This document shows, piece after piece, positions 6,541 through 12,690 of a stretch of DNA of 14,197 nt. A program made the translations under genes and the position numbers. Under the pieces are notes generated by a model. The model ran no database searches. It was not told the origin of the DNA and saw only the letters and a list, made by a program, of their open reading frames with translations. This stretch comes from an uncultured Phycisphaerae bacterium (GTDB lineage Bacteria; Planctomycetota; Phycisphaerae; Phycisphaerales; SM1A02): positions 1-14,197 of the forward strand of contig CAJWSE010000016.1 of the NCBI GenBank assembly GCA_913046275.1, read 5' to 3'. Each line of letters starts with the position of its first letter. Position 1 is the first letter of the stretch.

Positions 6541-7475
6541 AATTGTTGGCGAGGCAAATCGATGCGCAGCACTACGGTATCTTTTGGCATGAGTAACGTT
6601 GCATCCTTTATTCCTTCAGGCAGCAAAATAGTTGTACCTCTTTGTGCATCGGTAATTTTCTGGTGTTGAATCTTCGCATGTCCTTCGATAACCATAAGAA
6701 TGAAGGGTGCATTCTCTGCAAATAAATCGAGTACTGTGTTGCTAGTTGATTTAATTTGCTCGATTGAAAAAAATGGGGTGTCGACAAAATGTGTTGTTAA
6801 AAAGTCGCCACTTCGGAGCGGTATGGGCTCTGGGAAATGCAATGCAGGTGAATTAAAGTCAATACATGCAATTGCCTGTTCAATATGCATCTCTCTTCCT
6901 GAACGTCCCCAATCCCAAATGCGAAATGTTGTATCGCTTGGTGTTTGTACTTCTGCTACAAGTACCCCTGCGCCTAAAGCGTGGCAAGTGCCACTAGGTA
7001 GGTAATAGCACTCGCCCTTTTTTACATTTATTGCATGAAGTAGGTGTGGGACGGTGTTCTGTTCGATAGCTTCCCTTAGCATAATTTCTGTTGTGCCTTC
7101 GGTAAGCCCAACATAGATAGTGCCTTCCGGAGTAGCATCGAGAATGATCCAGGCCTCGCTTTTTAGATGTGCATCAGAATGGATTTTCGCATATGCCTCG
7201 CTTGGATGCACTTGGACAGACAGGTTGTCGCATGCATCTAAGTATTTGATTAAGAGTGGAACTTGAATGCCTGCCTCTTCAAGCGTTTTTCCTTTCAGCG
7301 CTCCATTCGCAATAACACTTTTACCATTAGGGATACTGCCTGGTAAATCAGCAAGCTCCCATGACTCGCCAATAGAAGTATTTTTAGGTAGGCGTTTGCC
7401 AAAGTTCTTTAGTGTTTGGCCGCCCCAAACTTTTTCTTTTAAAATTGGTTGGAAAATAAGTGGATAAGGTTCCAT
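6531..7475 (-). CDS. manA: Mannose-6-phosphate isomerase, class I
   Basis: A 314-residue cupin metalloenzyme, about the length of Bacillus subtilis ManA, that interconverts mannose-6-phosphate and fructose-6-phosphate in the cytosol and so feeds GDP-mannose and glycan synthesis. The zinc ligands are visible: QVHP (Q88, H90), E107 in KSEAWIILDA and H165 in SGTCHALGAG. Other family blocks are VWGGQTLKNFGK near the N-terminus, GESWELADLP and FRIWDWGR. It starts in a TAATG overlap with the fabZ stop, so the two genes are very likely one operon with translational coupling. The 3' end overlaps the convergent small gene by 10 bp. Confidence 0.95.
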   Translation of the reverse strand: MEPYPLIFQPILKEKVWGGQTLKNFGKRLPKNTSIGESWELADLPGSIPNGKSVIANGALKGKTLEEAGIQVPLLIKYLDACDNLSVQVHPSEAYAKIHSDAHLKSEAWIILDATPEGTIYVGLTEGTTEIMLREAIEQNTVPHLLHAINVKKGECYYLPSGTCHALGAGVLVAEVQTPSDTTFRIWDWGRSGREMHIEQAIACIDFNSPALHFPEPIPLRSGDFLTTHFVDTPFFSIEQIKSTSNTVLDLFAENAPFILMVIEGHAKIQHQKITDAQRGTTILLPEGIKDATLLMPKDTVVLRIDLPRQQFYA

Positions 7476-7948
7476 TACATCATCATGCCAGTGATTTGAA
7501 CTTCAAAAATAAAATTACCGTCGACATAACCCTGCGCTTCACAAACAAAACGCCTGCGCTGAAATTTCTTTTCCAAAGCAACTAGGGTAAGAGTGTCTCC
7601 GGGAAGTACTTGCCCTCTAAATGAACAATTGTCGCATCGAGTGAAACCCATGAAATGATTGCCTTCCGATTTTATGTGGTATAACACGCTGCTAATTTGA
7701 GCAGCAGCTTCGATCATGAGTACGCCTGGGTAAAGGGGACGACCAGGGATGTGCCCAGGAATCCAAAACTCATCATCCTTAATTTTTTTTATGCCAACAG
7801 CGAGTGTATTTGTTTCATTTAAATACGCTACGTAATCCAGTTGGCGCATGTCGCCCGCTTGTGGATTCATTGCACCAATTTCATCTGGTGTTAATGCAAC
7901 ATCAGTAAGGTCAATAGAGTTTAAATCAATGAGGGGTTCAATAGGCAT
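7475..7948 (-). CDS. FabZ-like (3R)-hydroxyacyl-ACP dehydratase
   Basis: A 157-residue hotdog-fold protein. The FabZ active-site block is clear: GHIPGRPLYPGVLMIEAAAQ with catalytic His66 and Glu80, then a second half with FRGQVLPGDTLTL. FabZ removes water from 3-hydroxyacyl-ACP in type II fatty acid synthesis; here the long N-terminus (DMRQLDYVAYLN) and short C-terminus leave room for a FabZ-like variant rather than the housekeeping enzyme. ATG 7948 was chosen over the upstream TTG at 7966 because TGATACTCT ends 8 bp before it and MPIEPLIDLN is a plausible N-terminus. It is the first gene of a fabZ-manA pair; no other fatty acid genes are in view. Confidence 0.87.
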   Translation of the reverse strand: MPIEPLIDLNSIDLTDVALTPDEIGAMNPQAGDMRQLDYVAYLNETNTLAVGIKKIKDDEFWIPGHIPGRPLYPGVLMIEAAAQISSVLYHIKSEGNHFMGFTRCDNCSFRGQVLPGDTLTLVALEKKFQRRRFVCEAQGYVDGNFIFEVQITGMMM

Positions 7949-7956
7949 AGGTATAC

Positions 7957-7965
7957 AGAGTATCA
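7957..7965 (-). promoter_or_regulatory. Extended -10 element TGATACTCT for fabZ-manA
   Basis: On the minus strand TGATACTCT ends 8 bp before the fabZ ATG. It abuts the base of the upstream terminator hairpin, so the region bound by RNA polymerase would lie inside the terminator stem. No Shine-Dalgarno precedes fabZ. Confidence 0.45.
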
Positions 7966-8003
7966 AAGAAATAGGCCCAAGCTACACTTGGGCCTATTTC
8001 TTT
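7965..8003. terminator. Intrinsic terminator of the Hc1-like gene
   Basis: A perfect 17-bp inverted repeat (7965-7981 with 7987-8003) with a 5-nt loop. The core is AGGCCCAAG/CTTGGGCCT and both ends are A/T-rich, with TTTCTTT on the minus-strand exit side. It begins 17 bp after the stop of the Hc1-like gene. Confidence 0.92.
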
Positions 8004-8020
8004 ACTACGTTGATATCGTC

Positions 8021-8197
8021 TTAACCGTCGCTGTCGCGTAGGCCAAGAACGTCTTTGCGAACATCTTGAGCAGCGGCTTTAATGTCTTGCATAGCCTTAC
8101 GAACACGTGTACCAGCAGCTTTGTTGCCACCTTCACATTTTGCCATGTCGTCGGTCACGTCATTCACGAGTAGTTTTAGTCTTTCGTATGATTCCAT
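8021..8197 (-). CDS. Histone H1-like DNA-binding protein (Hc1 family), 58 residues
   Basis: A tiny protein starting MESYERLKLLVNDV, with the block GNKAAGTRVRKAMQDIK followed by AAQDVRKDVLGLRD. This is the pattern of the Hc1 family (chlamydial histone H1-like protein and short homologues in Bacteroidota and PVC bacteria): a helical, charged protein with KGNKAAGxRxRK near its middle, thought to bind DNA non-specifically and compact the nucleoid. It lacks the long Lys/Ala-rich tail of eukaryotic H1 and ends acidic (RDSDG), and its single Cys is unusual. I chose the ATG at 8197 over the TTG at 8212 because GGAGG lies 8 bp upstream of the ATG. Among the left-part genes this is the one with a textbook Shine-Dalgarno and a strong terminator, suggesting high expression as a single-gene unit. 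Confidence 0.85.
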   Translation of the reverse strand: MESYERLKLLVNDVTDDMAKCEGGNKAAGTRVRKAMQDIKAAAQDVRKDVLGLRDSDG

Positions 8198-8205
8198 AGT
8201 TGGTG

Positions 8206-8210
8206 CCTCC
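8206..8210 (-). promoter_or_regulatory. Shine-Dalgarno GGAGG of the Hc1-like gene
   Basis: GGAGG on the minus strand with an 8-nt spacer to ATG 8197. It decides the start codon and contrasts with the other left-part genes, which lack such a site. It touches a 10-bp palindrome CAAAGCTTTG (8210-8219), which could influence access to the site. Confidence 0.8.
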
Positions 8211-8331
8211 AAAGCTTTGTACTAGGTAGTCCCTAGGGTGTGTGATGTTGAGACATTCTGGAATGCCTCTGCAATGCGTTTCAATGCATTGTTTATCGGC
8301 AGAACAGGCTTTGCAACCCCTTAATTGATGA
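8211..8331 (-). promoter_or_regulatory. Upstream region of the Hc1-like gene with palindromes and helically phased AATGC repeats
   Basis: This stretch has no convincing ORF. It contains CAAAGCTTTG (8210-8219), CCCTAGGG (8231-8238) and CAATGCATTG (8282-8291), and the pentamer AATGC at 8262, 8273 and 8283, spaced 11 and 10 bp, about one helical turn apart. A possible promoter on the minus strand is TTGAAA (8284-8279) with CAGAAT (8260-8255), 18-bp spacing, but the match is weak. Together this suggests a long leader or operator region, unlike the minimal promoters of the neighbouring genes. Confidence 0.35.
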
Positions 8332-8365
8332 AAAAACCTTAAAATGGGCGGCTTGTTAGGTTTTT
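8331..8365 (-). terminator. Probable intrinsic terminator of purB
   Basis: On the minus strand AAAAACCT (8365-8358) pairs with AGGTTTTT (8339-8332) around an 18-nt loop, ending in a run of T. It lies about 10 bp beyond the purB stop. The stem is A/T-rich and the loop large, so it is weaker than the other two terminators. Confidence 0.4.
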
Positions 8366-8374
8366 ATAAGGATT

Positions 8375-9811
8375 TTATACCTTTAATTCAACATTCTCGA
8401 GCAATTTGGTATTGTACTTTTGTTCAATTGGCTCGGCGACTTTTATGCAAAATTCATCTACTTGCTCCACCGAGCGCCCTATAAAACCACTTGGATCAGT
8501 AGCCATATCTAGATCAACATCTTTAAATATGGGTTCTGTAGCAAGCAATTCTAGGAGGTTATTTGAAATGCCCTCTTGTTTGATTAGCCTTGCAACTTCA
8601 ATTGCATGGGCTCGAACAATTTCGTGAGCATCTTGGCGGTCAGCGCCATTGCGAACAGCCTCCATCATGAGGCGCTCAGTTGCAAGGAAAGGCATTTCCT
8701 CTTGTAAGTTAGTTCGCACCTTTGCTTTGTGCACAACAAGCCCATCTGTAATGTTGCAAACTACGTCAAGGACACCATCAAGGGTTAAAAAAGCTTCTGG
8801 CAGAGTGAGGCGTCGATTTGCTGAATCGTCGAGCGTTCTTTCCATCCACTGCACAGATGCTGTTTGTAATGCATTTGGCGGCATATTCATTACAAATCGG
8901 GCAAGTGCGCATACGCGCTCACATCGCATTGGATTCCGCTTATAGGCCATTGCGGATGAGCCAATTTGTTTTTTCTCAAATGGCTCTTCTAGCTCACCCC
9001 TATTTGCAAGCAAGCGCAAGTCAGTTGCAAACTTATGGGCTGCGGCAGCTACTGCCGCAAGCGAAGATAAAATTTGAGCATCTACAATACGGGGATAGGT
9101 TTGTCCGGTCACTGCTAGGCGTTTATCTTTATCCCAACTCATTTTCTCGGTTACTAGTTCATCAAGTTGAAGTACTTTGTTGTGATCGCCATCAAACAAA
9201 TCAAGAAATGATGCTTGCGTACCAGTTGCACCACGAACTCCGCGAAATCGTAAGCTGTCCAAACGAAATTCAAGATCTTCAAGCGCTAGCACGAAATCTT
9301 GCGCCCATAATGTGGCGCGTTTTCCAACGCTAGTTGGTTGAGCTGGTTGGTAGTGCGTAAAACCAAGGGTGGGGAGGGCCTTGTATTTCTGCGCGAATGA
9401 AGACAAATTGGTAATTACTTTTGCAAGTTTTGCGGCAATGAGTTGTACCGATTCGCGGATTTGTAACATCTCCGTATTGCAGTTAACAAATTGACTAGTT
9501 GCTCCTAGATGGATGATTGGCCGTGCTGTCGGAGCGACATCGCCAAGTGCATGAACGTGGGCCATGACATCGTGTCGAAGTTCTTTCTCATAGGTGGCAG
9601 CACAATCAAAATCGATGTTATCGAGATTCGCTCGAATTTCATCAAGTTGTTCATTTGTAATGTTAAGACCTAGCTCTTGCTCAGATTCAGCCAGCGCAAG
9701 CCAGAGTCGTCTCCACGTGCCTATCTTTCGTCTAGACGACCATAACTCTTGCATTTGCTTAGAGGCATAGCGCCCCGATAACGGCGATTGGTATCCACTA
9801 TTCTGGTCCAT
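8375..9811 (-). CDS. purB: Adenylosuccinate lyase, eukaryote (human)-like type
   Basis: A 478-residue fumarase/aspartase-superfamily lyase acting twice in purine synthesis (SAICAR to AICAR, and adenylosuccinate to AMP, each releasing fumarate). It starts YQSPLSGRYAS and carries LRHDVMAHVHALG, HLGATSQFV, TLGFTHYQPAQPTSVGKRA (catalytic His) and the signature loop SSAMAYKRNPMRCERVC with the catalytic Ser. These blocks match the human ADSL style (for example RHDVMAHVH and TLGFTHFQPAQ) more than the shorter B. subtilis enzyme. The first ATG is at 9817, but TACAAT ends immediately before it and 6 bp before the in-frame ATG at 9811; I prefer 9811 (MDQNSGYQSPL). The gene is divergent from the UbiA-like gene across about 106 bp. 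Confidence 0.95.
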   Translation of the reverse strand: MDQNSGYQSPLSGRYASKQMQELWSSRRKIGTWRRLWLALAESEQELGLNITNEQLDEIRANLDNIDFDCAATYEKELRHDVMAHVHALGDVAPTARPIIHLGATSQFVNCNTEMLQIRESVQLIAAKLAKVITNLSSFAQKYKALPTLGFTHYQPAQPTSVGKRATLWAQDFVLALEDLEFRLDSLRFRGVRGATGTQASFLDLFDGDHNKVLQLDELVTEKMSWDKDKRLAVTGQTYPRIVDAQILSSLAAVAAAAHKFATDLRLLANRGELEEPFEKKQIGSSAMAYKRNPMRCERVCALARFVMNMPPNALQTASVQWMERTLDDSANRRLTLPEAFLTLDGVLDVVCNITDGLVVHKAKVRTNLQEEMPFLATERLMMEAVRNGADRQDAHEIVRAHAIEVARLIKQEGISNNLLELLATEPIFKDVDLDMATDPSGFIGRSVEQVDEFCIKVAEPIEQKYNTKLLENVELKV

Positions 9812-9817
9812 AGCCAT

Positions 9818-9823
9818 ATTGTA
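9818..9823 (-). promoter_or_regulatory. -10-like element TACAAT for purB
   Basis: TACAAT on the minus strand (five of six consensus bases) lies directly against the first ATG (9817) and 6 bp before the second (9811). Transcription would begin at about the second ATG, supporting that start and a leaderless mRNA. Confidence 0.45.
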
Positions 9824-9839
9824 CTCGGTACGAGAAACT

Positions 9840-9853
9840 CCACACTAATGTGG
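9840..9853. repeat. Short inverted repeat CCACA-CTAA-TGTGG in the purB divergent region
   Basis: A perfect 5-bp inverted repeat with a 4-nt loop in the purB/UbiA-like intergenic region, the longest divergent gap in the window. It could be an operator half-site pair or chance; no regulator is in view. Confidence 0.2.
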
Positions 9854-9905
9854 CAGAGTATTGTTGTTGAAACCATGTCTGTGAAGAGTACGCTCACAAT
9901 ATAGA

Positions 9906-9911
9906 TAAGAT
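9906..9911 (+). promoter_or_regulatory. -10-like element TAAGAT for the UbiA-like gene
   Basis: TAAGAT fits TAnnnT and ends 6 bp before the ATG at 9918. There is no convincing Shine-Dalgarno. Confidence 0.4.
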
Positions 9912-9917
9912 AGGTGT

Positions 9918-10652
9918 ATGCCATGGTTAACCGTATTAGGAGTTCCTGCGCTCGCGTATGTCACAAGTATCGTCGCTTTGATGTTTGGAATGAGTGGCTC
10001 AAAGCAGTCGCCATCATTATTAATAGGCTCCGCTCTTATTACGTCTAGTATCTATATCTTTCATCGTTCAGACGCCTGCGAGAATCAACACATGCAAAAG
10101 CGTCATGAACTTGCATCTGCACACAGACGACTACTGTTGCTTCTTTCTATTCTTCTATTTATTTCTTCGCTTGTGCCTTTTGCAATGCATAATCCACTAG
10201 TTGCTCTCATATCGTTTTGTTCGTTTGCAGGAATCATTGCCTATGGTCGAGGGGTTATGATGAAGCCTCTTCGCTCAATTCCTTTTATTAAACCATGTAT
10301 GGTTGGTTTTTCAATCGCATTATTCGGCTGGGTGTTGAATAGTTTTGACAATTCATATGCTGTGCTTTTTGCATTTATGTTGCTATGCACAGCAGATGCA
10401 CTTGTCTGCGATTTGATTGATATCTCATACGATCGAGCAACAGGTTGTAGCACGCTAGCATGTTCTCTTGGAGGAAAAGGAGTGTGGCTATGCAGTCTTT
10501 TTGCTTACATATGCGCAGGCTTGTTTCTTCAATCAATTACTGGTTGGTTATTTGTCGCACTTTTTGTCTTACCTTTTCTAAATCGAGACTTAACGCGGTT
10601 TTTTGTTGATCTCAGACCGACATTGGTTCTCCTGATAGTATGCTTGTTATGA
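9918..10652 (+). CDS. UbiA-superfamily prenyltransferase-like membrane protein with a degenerate first Asp motif
   Basis: A 244-residue protein with about seven to eight hydrophobic segments. The second UbiA-type motif is clear (CDLIDISYDRATGCSTLACSLG, about 164-185, Asp at 165, 168 and 172), and YGRGVMMKPLRSIPFIKP (about 109-126) matches the loop of UbiA relatives that reads Y...LKxIPxLK. The first motif, normally NDxxDxxxD, is reduced to YIFHRSDACENQ with D52, so prenyl-diphosphate binding may be altered or lost. Members of this superfamily attach prenyl chains to quinone or pigment precursors; the substrate here is unknown. It is short for the family (~280-300). It overlaps plsY by four bases (ATGA), suggesting a link to membrane lipid synthesis. 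Confidence 0.7.
   Translation: MPWLTVLGVPALAYVTSIVALMFGMSGSKQSPSLLIGSALITSSIYIFHRSDACENQHMQKRHELASAHRRLLLLLSILLFISSLVPFAMHNPLVALISFCSFAGIIAYGRGVMMKPLRSIPFIKPCMVGFSIALFGWVLNSFDNSYAVLFAFMLLCTADALVCDLIDISYDRATGCSTLACSLGGKGVWLCSLFAYICAGLFLQSITGWLFVALFVLPFLNRDLTRFFVDLRPTLVLLIVCLL
10633..10641 (+). promoter_or_regulatory. Extended -10 element TGATAGTAT inside the UbiA-like gene, ahead of plsY
   Basis: TGnTAGTAT ends exactly 7 bp before the ATG at 10649. It implies a leaderless plsY transcript starting within the last codons of the upstream gene, in addition to any read-through. Confidence 0.45.
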
Positions 10653-11314
10653 CAGCTGGTGAATGGTTTTTAGCAATCGTCTTATCATATTTTGCAGGCA
10701 GCATTCCATTTGGCGTGCTCATAGCAAAATTCAAAGGCGTGAATATACGTCAAAAGGGTTCAAAAAATATTGGCGCTACAAATGTGGGCCGAGTGCTTGG
10801 CAGAAAATATGGATTTATATGTTTCTTTTTTGATGTACTTAAAGGTGCACTACCTGTGTTTTGGATTGGGCATATTGCAGGAACATATGGTCAGCCAATT
10901 GATTCAATATCAACAAATTCCATGCTCCTTTGGATATGCATAGCCCTCGCTTCACTCCTTGGTCATATGTATTCGTTCTTTTTGAAGTTTGGTGGCGGTA
11001 AGGGCGTGGCGACAACATTTGGTGGAATGGTAGCAATGTGGCCTCTCTTGACAATCCCTGTTTTGCTAGCTTTTTTTGCTTGGATTATTTCAGTAAAGAC
11101 TTCAAAAATGATTTCACTCGCGAGCTTACTGGCTTCTTTAGTACTTTTTGTGGATGCCGCGATTATCGTATTTATGCAATCGACAATTCAGCATGCATGG
11201 CCGATGCTCGCGATTACAGGGATTATTACTATGATGGTTTTTTGGAAGCACCGTTCGAATATTGTTCGAATTATTAGTGGTGAAGAGCCAAAAATTGGAT
11301 TACCTAACGAATAA
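10649..11314 (+). CDS. plsY: Acyl-phosphate:glycerol-3-phosphate acyltransferase PlsY
   Basis: A 221-residue membrane acyltransferase making lysophosphatidic acid from acyl-phosphate and glycerol-3-phosphate, the first step of phospholipid synthesis in most bacteria. The three conserved motifs are present: FAGSIPFGVLIAK near the N-terminus, GSKNIGATNVGRVLG (the usual GSGNxGATN with Lys for the second Gly region), and GHMYSFFLKFGGGKGVAT. About five membrane segments are visible. The upstream in-frame ATG at 10640 would add three residues; I prefer 10649, which forms an ATGA overlap with the preceding stop and is preceded at 7 bp by TGATAGTAT. The 3' end overlaps the convergent GT9-containing ORF by 11 bp. 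PlsX, the usual partner, is not in view. Confidence 0.96.
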   Translation: MTAGEWFLAIVLSYFAGSIPFGVLIAKFKGVNIRQKGSKNIGATNVGRVLGRKYGFICFFFDVLKGALPVFWIGHIAGTYGQPIDSISTNSMLLWICIALASLLGHMYSFFLKFGGGKGVATTFGGMVAMWPLLTIPVLLAFFAWIISVKTSKMISLASLLASLVLFVDAAIIVFMQSTIQHAWPMLAITGIITMMVFWKHRSNIVRIISGEEPKIGLPNE

Positions 11315-12152
11315 ACTGTTTCGCTAGTTCAATAACGTCGCTTGCTGGAATCTTTTGAATGTCGCATTGCTCGGGATGTTCATCTGCAACATATTGAATT
11401 GGTAAAAAAGGATCCGCTAAAACGGGGACATCATTTTTGCATTCATATTCAGTCCATCGGTAATCTGTTGGACCATAGAGTGTTATGACCGGAACGCCAG
11501 TTGCAACTGCAATGTGTCGTGGACCAGTGTCATTGGTAATCATCAAATCTGCTTGAGCAATTAAAGATGGCAGTGATCCTAAGGGGATTTCTTTGTCAAT
11601 AAGATTGTAAACATTTGAGTTCGCTGAATCGGCAATTTGTTGTACTAGATTATATTCATGTGGTGCGCCAATGCAAAAACAAGTTGCACCCATATCGCTC
11701 AACGCATCAGCAACTTTTGCGAATTGTTCCCAGGAAATATCTTCAACCACTGTTACTGGTACGAAAGCTCTAAATTTTTTTATATCTTTTTCAATCAGGT
11801 CGCGTTTTTCTTTTGAAATAGGAATTAATTTTGAAAGATCGGTAAGAACTTTTTTAATATCGCCAGCGTCCTCTCTGATTATGACTACTCGATAGTTCTG
11901 CTGATTATTTGCAATTAATTTTCCAGTTTTATCAAAGATTAGTCCTCTTTGTGGTGGTAAAATTCTTATATTGACTCGATTTTCTTCTGCTAATAGCCGA
12001 TATCTTTCAGTATCCTCTATTTGTAATTTTCGAATTCGCCAACTAAGCACTCCTATGACCGTTATCTGACTCGCAAGAAGAAAAACACTTCTTCTTGTAA
12101 ACTTTTTTGTAGTATCTAACTGTGAAAATTTCTTGAGGTTGGATTGAACCAT
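11304..12152 (-). CDS. Chimeric ORF: N-terminal part of penicillin-binding protein 2 (MrdA) joined in frame to C-terminal part of a GT9 heptosyltransferase-like protein
   Basis: Residues 1 to about 143 are the start of PBP2: a basic N-terminus, one membrane helix (about 23-40), the block RLLAEENRVNIRILPPQRGLIFD and the dimerisation-module sequence FRAFVPVTVVEDISWEQFAKV. Real PBP2 is over 600 residues, so the transpeptidase domain is missing. From about residue 147 the sequence becomes the last ~135 residues of a glycosyltransferase family 9 protein: VADALSDMGATCFCIGAPHE, then DLMITNDTGPRHIAVATGVPVITLYGPTD, the NDxGxxH sugar-nucleotide-binding region of WaaF/WaaC-type heptosyltransferases. GT9 proteins are about 350 residues, so the N-terminal half is missing. 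Both parts are on the same strand and in frame. It follows mreD by 6 bp at the PBP2 end and overlaps plsY at the GT9 end. I infer an artificial join of two genomes rather than a functional fusion; neither half should be active. Confidence 0.85.
   Translation of the reverse strand: MVQSNLKKFSQLDTTKKFTRRSVFLLASQITVIGVLSWRIRKLQIEDTERYRLLAEENRVNIRILPPQRGLIFDKTGKLIANNQQNYRVVIIREDAGDIKKVLTDLSKLIPISKEKRDLIEKDIKKFRAFVPVTVVEDISWEQFAKVADALSDMGATCFCIGAPHEYNLVQQIADSANSNVYNLIDKEIPLGSLPSLIAQADLMITNDTGPRHIAVATGVPVITLYGPTDYRWTEYECKNDVPVLADPFLPIQYVADEHPEQCDIQKIPASDVIELAKQFIR
11709..11732. other. Probable chimeric junction between two genomes
   Basis: PBP2-type sequence (DISWEQFAKV) turns into GT9-type sequence (FAKVADALSDMGAT) here. 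The tetrapeptide FAKV (codons at 11723-11712) is plausible in both families, so a short shared stretch may have mediated the join. Left of this point the gene set looks PVC/Bacteroidota-like, right of it alphaproteobacterial. The exact base cannot be fixed without the parent sequences. Confidence 0.7.
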
Positions 12153-12158
12153 TTCTAT

Positions 12159-12659
12159 CTACTTTTGTATTGCCGTAACTCTGGTGATTACAGTAATAAA
12201 CAAAGTTATTAAAGGATACACCAATAAAGTGAGTAAAATATAATTAATAATCTGACCTAGCGGTAAACTAGGAATTATGGTAAAAAATTTTGTAACCTCT
12301 TGAGCTGTTACGGTAACCACCAAAATAGAACCTACGTAGAGGAACTCCTCAATAAGGCCAATTTTTTCTCTAACCTTATTGATCCAGCGGATGAATTCAG
12401 AAGCGAGTACAATAGTTAAAGTAGTCAACCCAATTGGACGATACCAGAGAAAGTCTGCAAGAAGCGATACAAAAAGGATCGAAATTAATGGAACATTTTG
12501 AGGTCGCCTGATCAAAAAAATGAAAATAAAACAGAATAAGAAATCAGCAGAGGTATCTAATGGTAGCCTTAGGTTTATTGGAGCTAACGAAGAGACTACC
12601 AATAAAGTACCAAAAAAAAGAAAAGAGGCAGTGGTTAGAAGAGATTTGTAGTAATGCAT
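12159..12659 (-). CDS. mreD: Rod shape-determining protein MreD
   Basis: A 166-residue, very hydrophobic protein with about five membrane segments and few charged residues, including the pattern RLPLDTSADFLFCFIFIFLIRRPQNVP near its N-terminal third and LLADFLWYRPIGLTTL. This fits MreD, the poorly conserved membrane partner of MreC in the rod (elongasome) complex. Identification rests largely on size, hydrophobicity and position between mreC and mrdA. I chose ATG 12659, preceded by GGAG with 6-bp spacing, over the TTG at 12683, which has no Shine-Dalgarno. It is 31 bp after mreC and 6 bp before the next ORF. Confidence 0.85.
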   Translation of the reverse strand: MHYYKSLLTTASFLFFGTLLVVSSLAPINLRLPLDTSADFLFCFIFIFLIRRPQNVPLISILFVSLLADFLWYRPIGLTTLTIVLASEFIRWINKVREKIGLIEEFLYVGSILVVTVTAQEVTKFFTIIPSLPLGQIINYILLTLLVYPLITLFITVITRVTAIQK

Positions 12660-12665
12660 CAGTTG

Positions 12666-12669
12666 CTCC
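12666..12669 (-). promoter_or_regulatory. Shine-Dalgarno GGAG deciding the mreD start
   Basis: GGAG lies 6 nt before ATG 12659 on the minus strand, supporting that start over the longer TTG-initiated frame. Confidence 0.55.
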
Positions 12670-12690
12670 AAGATTTCTTTCAAAGAAGTA

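Noticed and set aside
8255..8284. Standard -35/-10 promoter for the Hc1-like gene (TTGAAA, CAGAAT)
   Set aside because: The -10 matches only four of six bases and other pairs are equally possible; mentioned in the regional entry but not called as a separate feature.
8818..9333. 171-residue plus-strand ORF inside purB
   Set aside because: Lies wholly opposite strongly conserved purB codons, including the signature region.
9840..9853. tRNA-like or riboswitch structure in the purB divergent region
   Set aside because: Only a single short hairpin is visible; no cloverleaf, no conserved T-loop and no purine-aptamer core.
11304..12152. A novel functional PBP2-glycosyltransferase fusion enzyme
   Set aside because: Both catalytic regions are cut away (no transpeptidase domain, no GT9 N-domain), the membrane topology would put the GT9 end in the periplasm, and taxonomic signals differ on either side. 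A chimera explains all of this.
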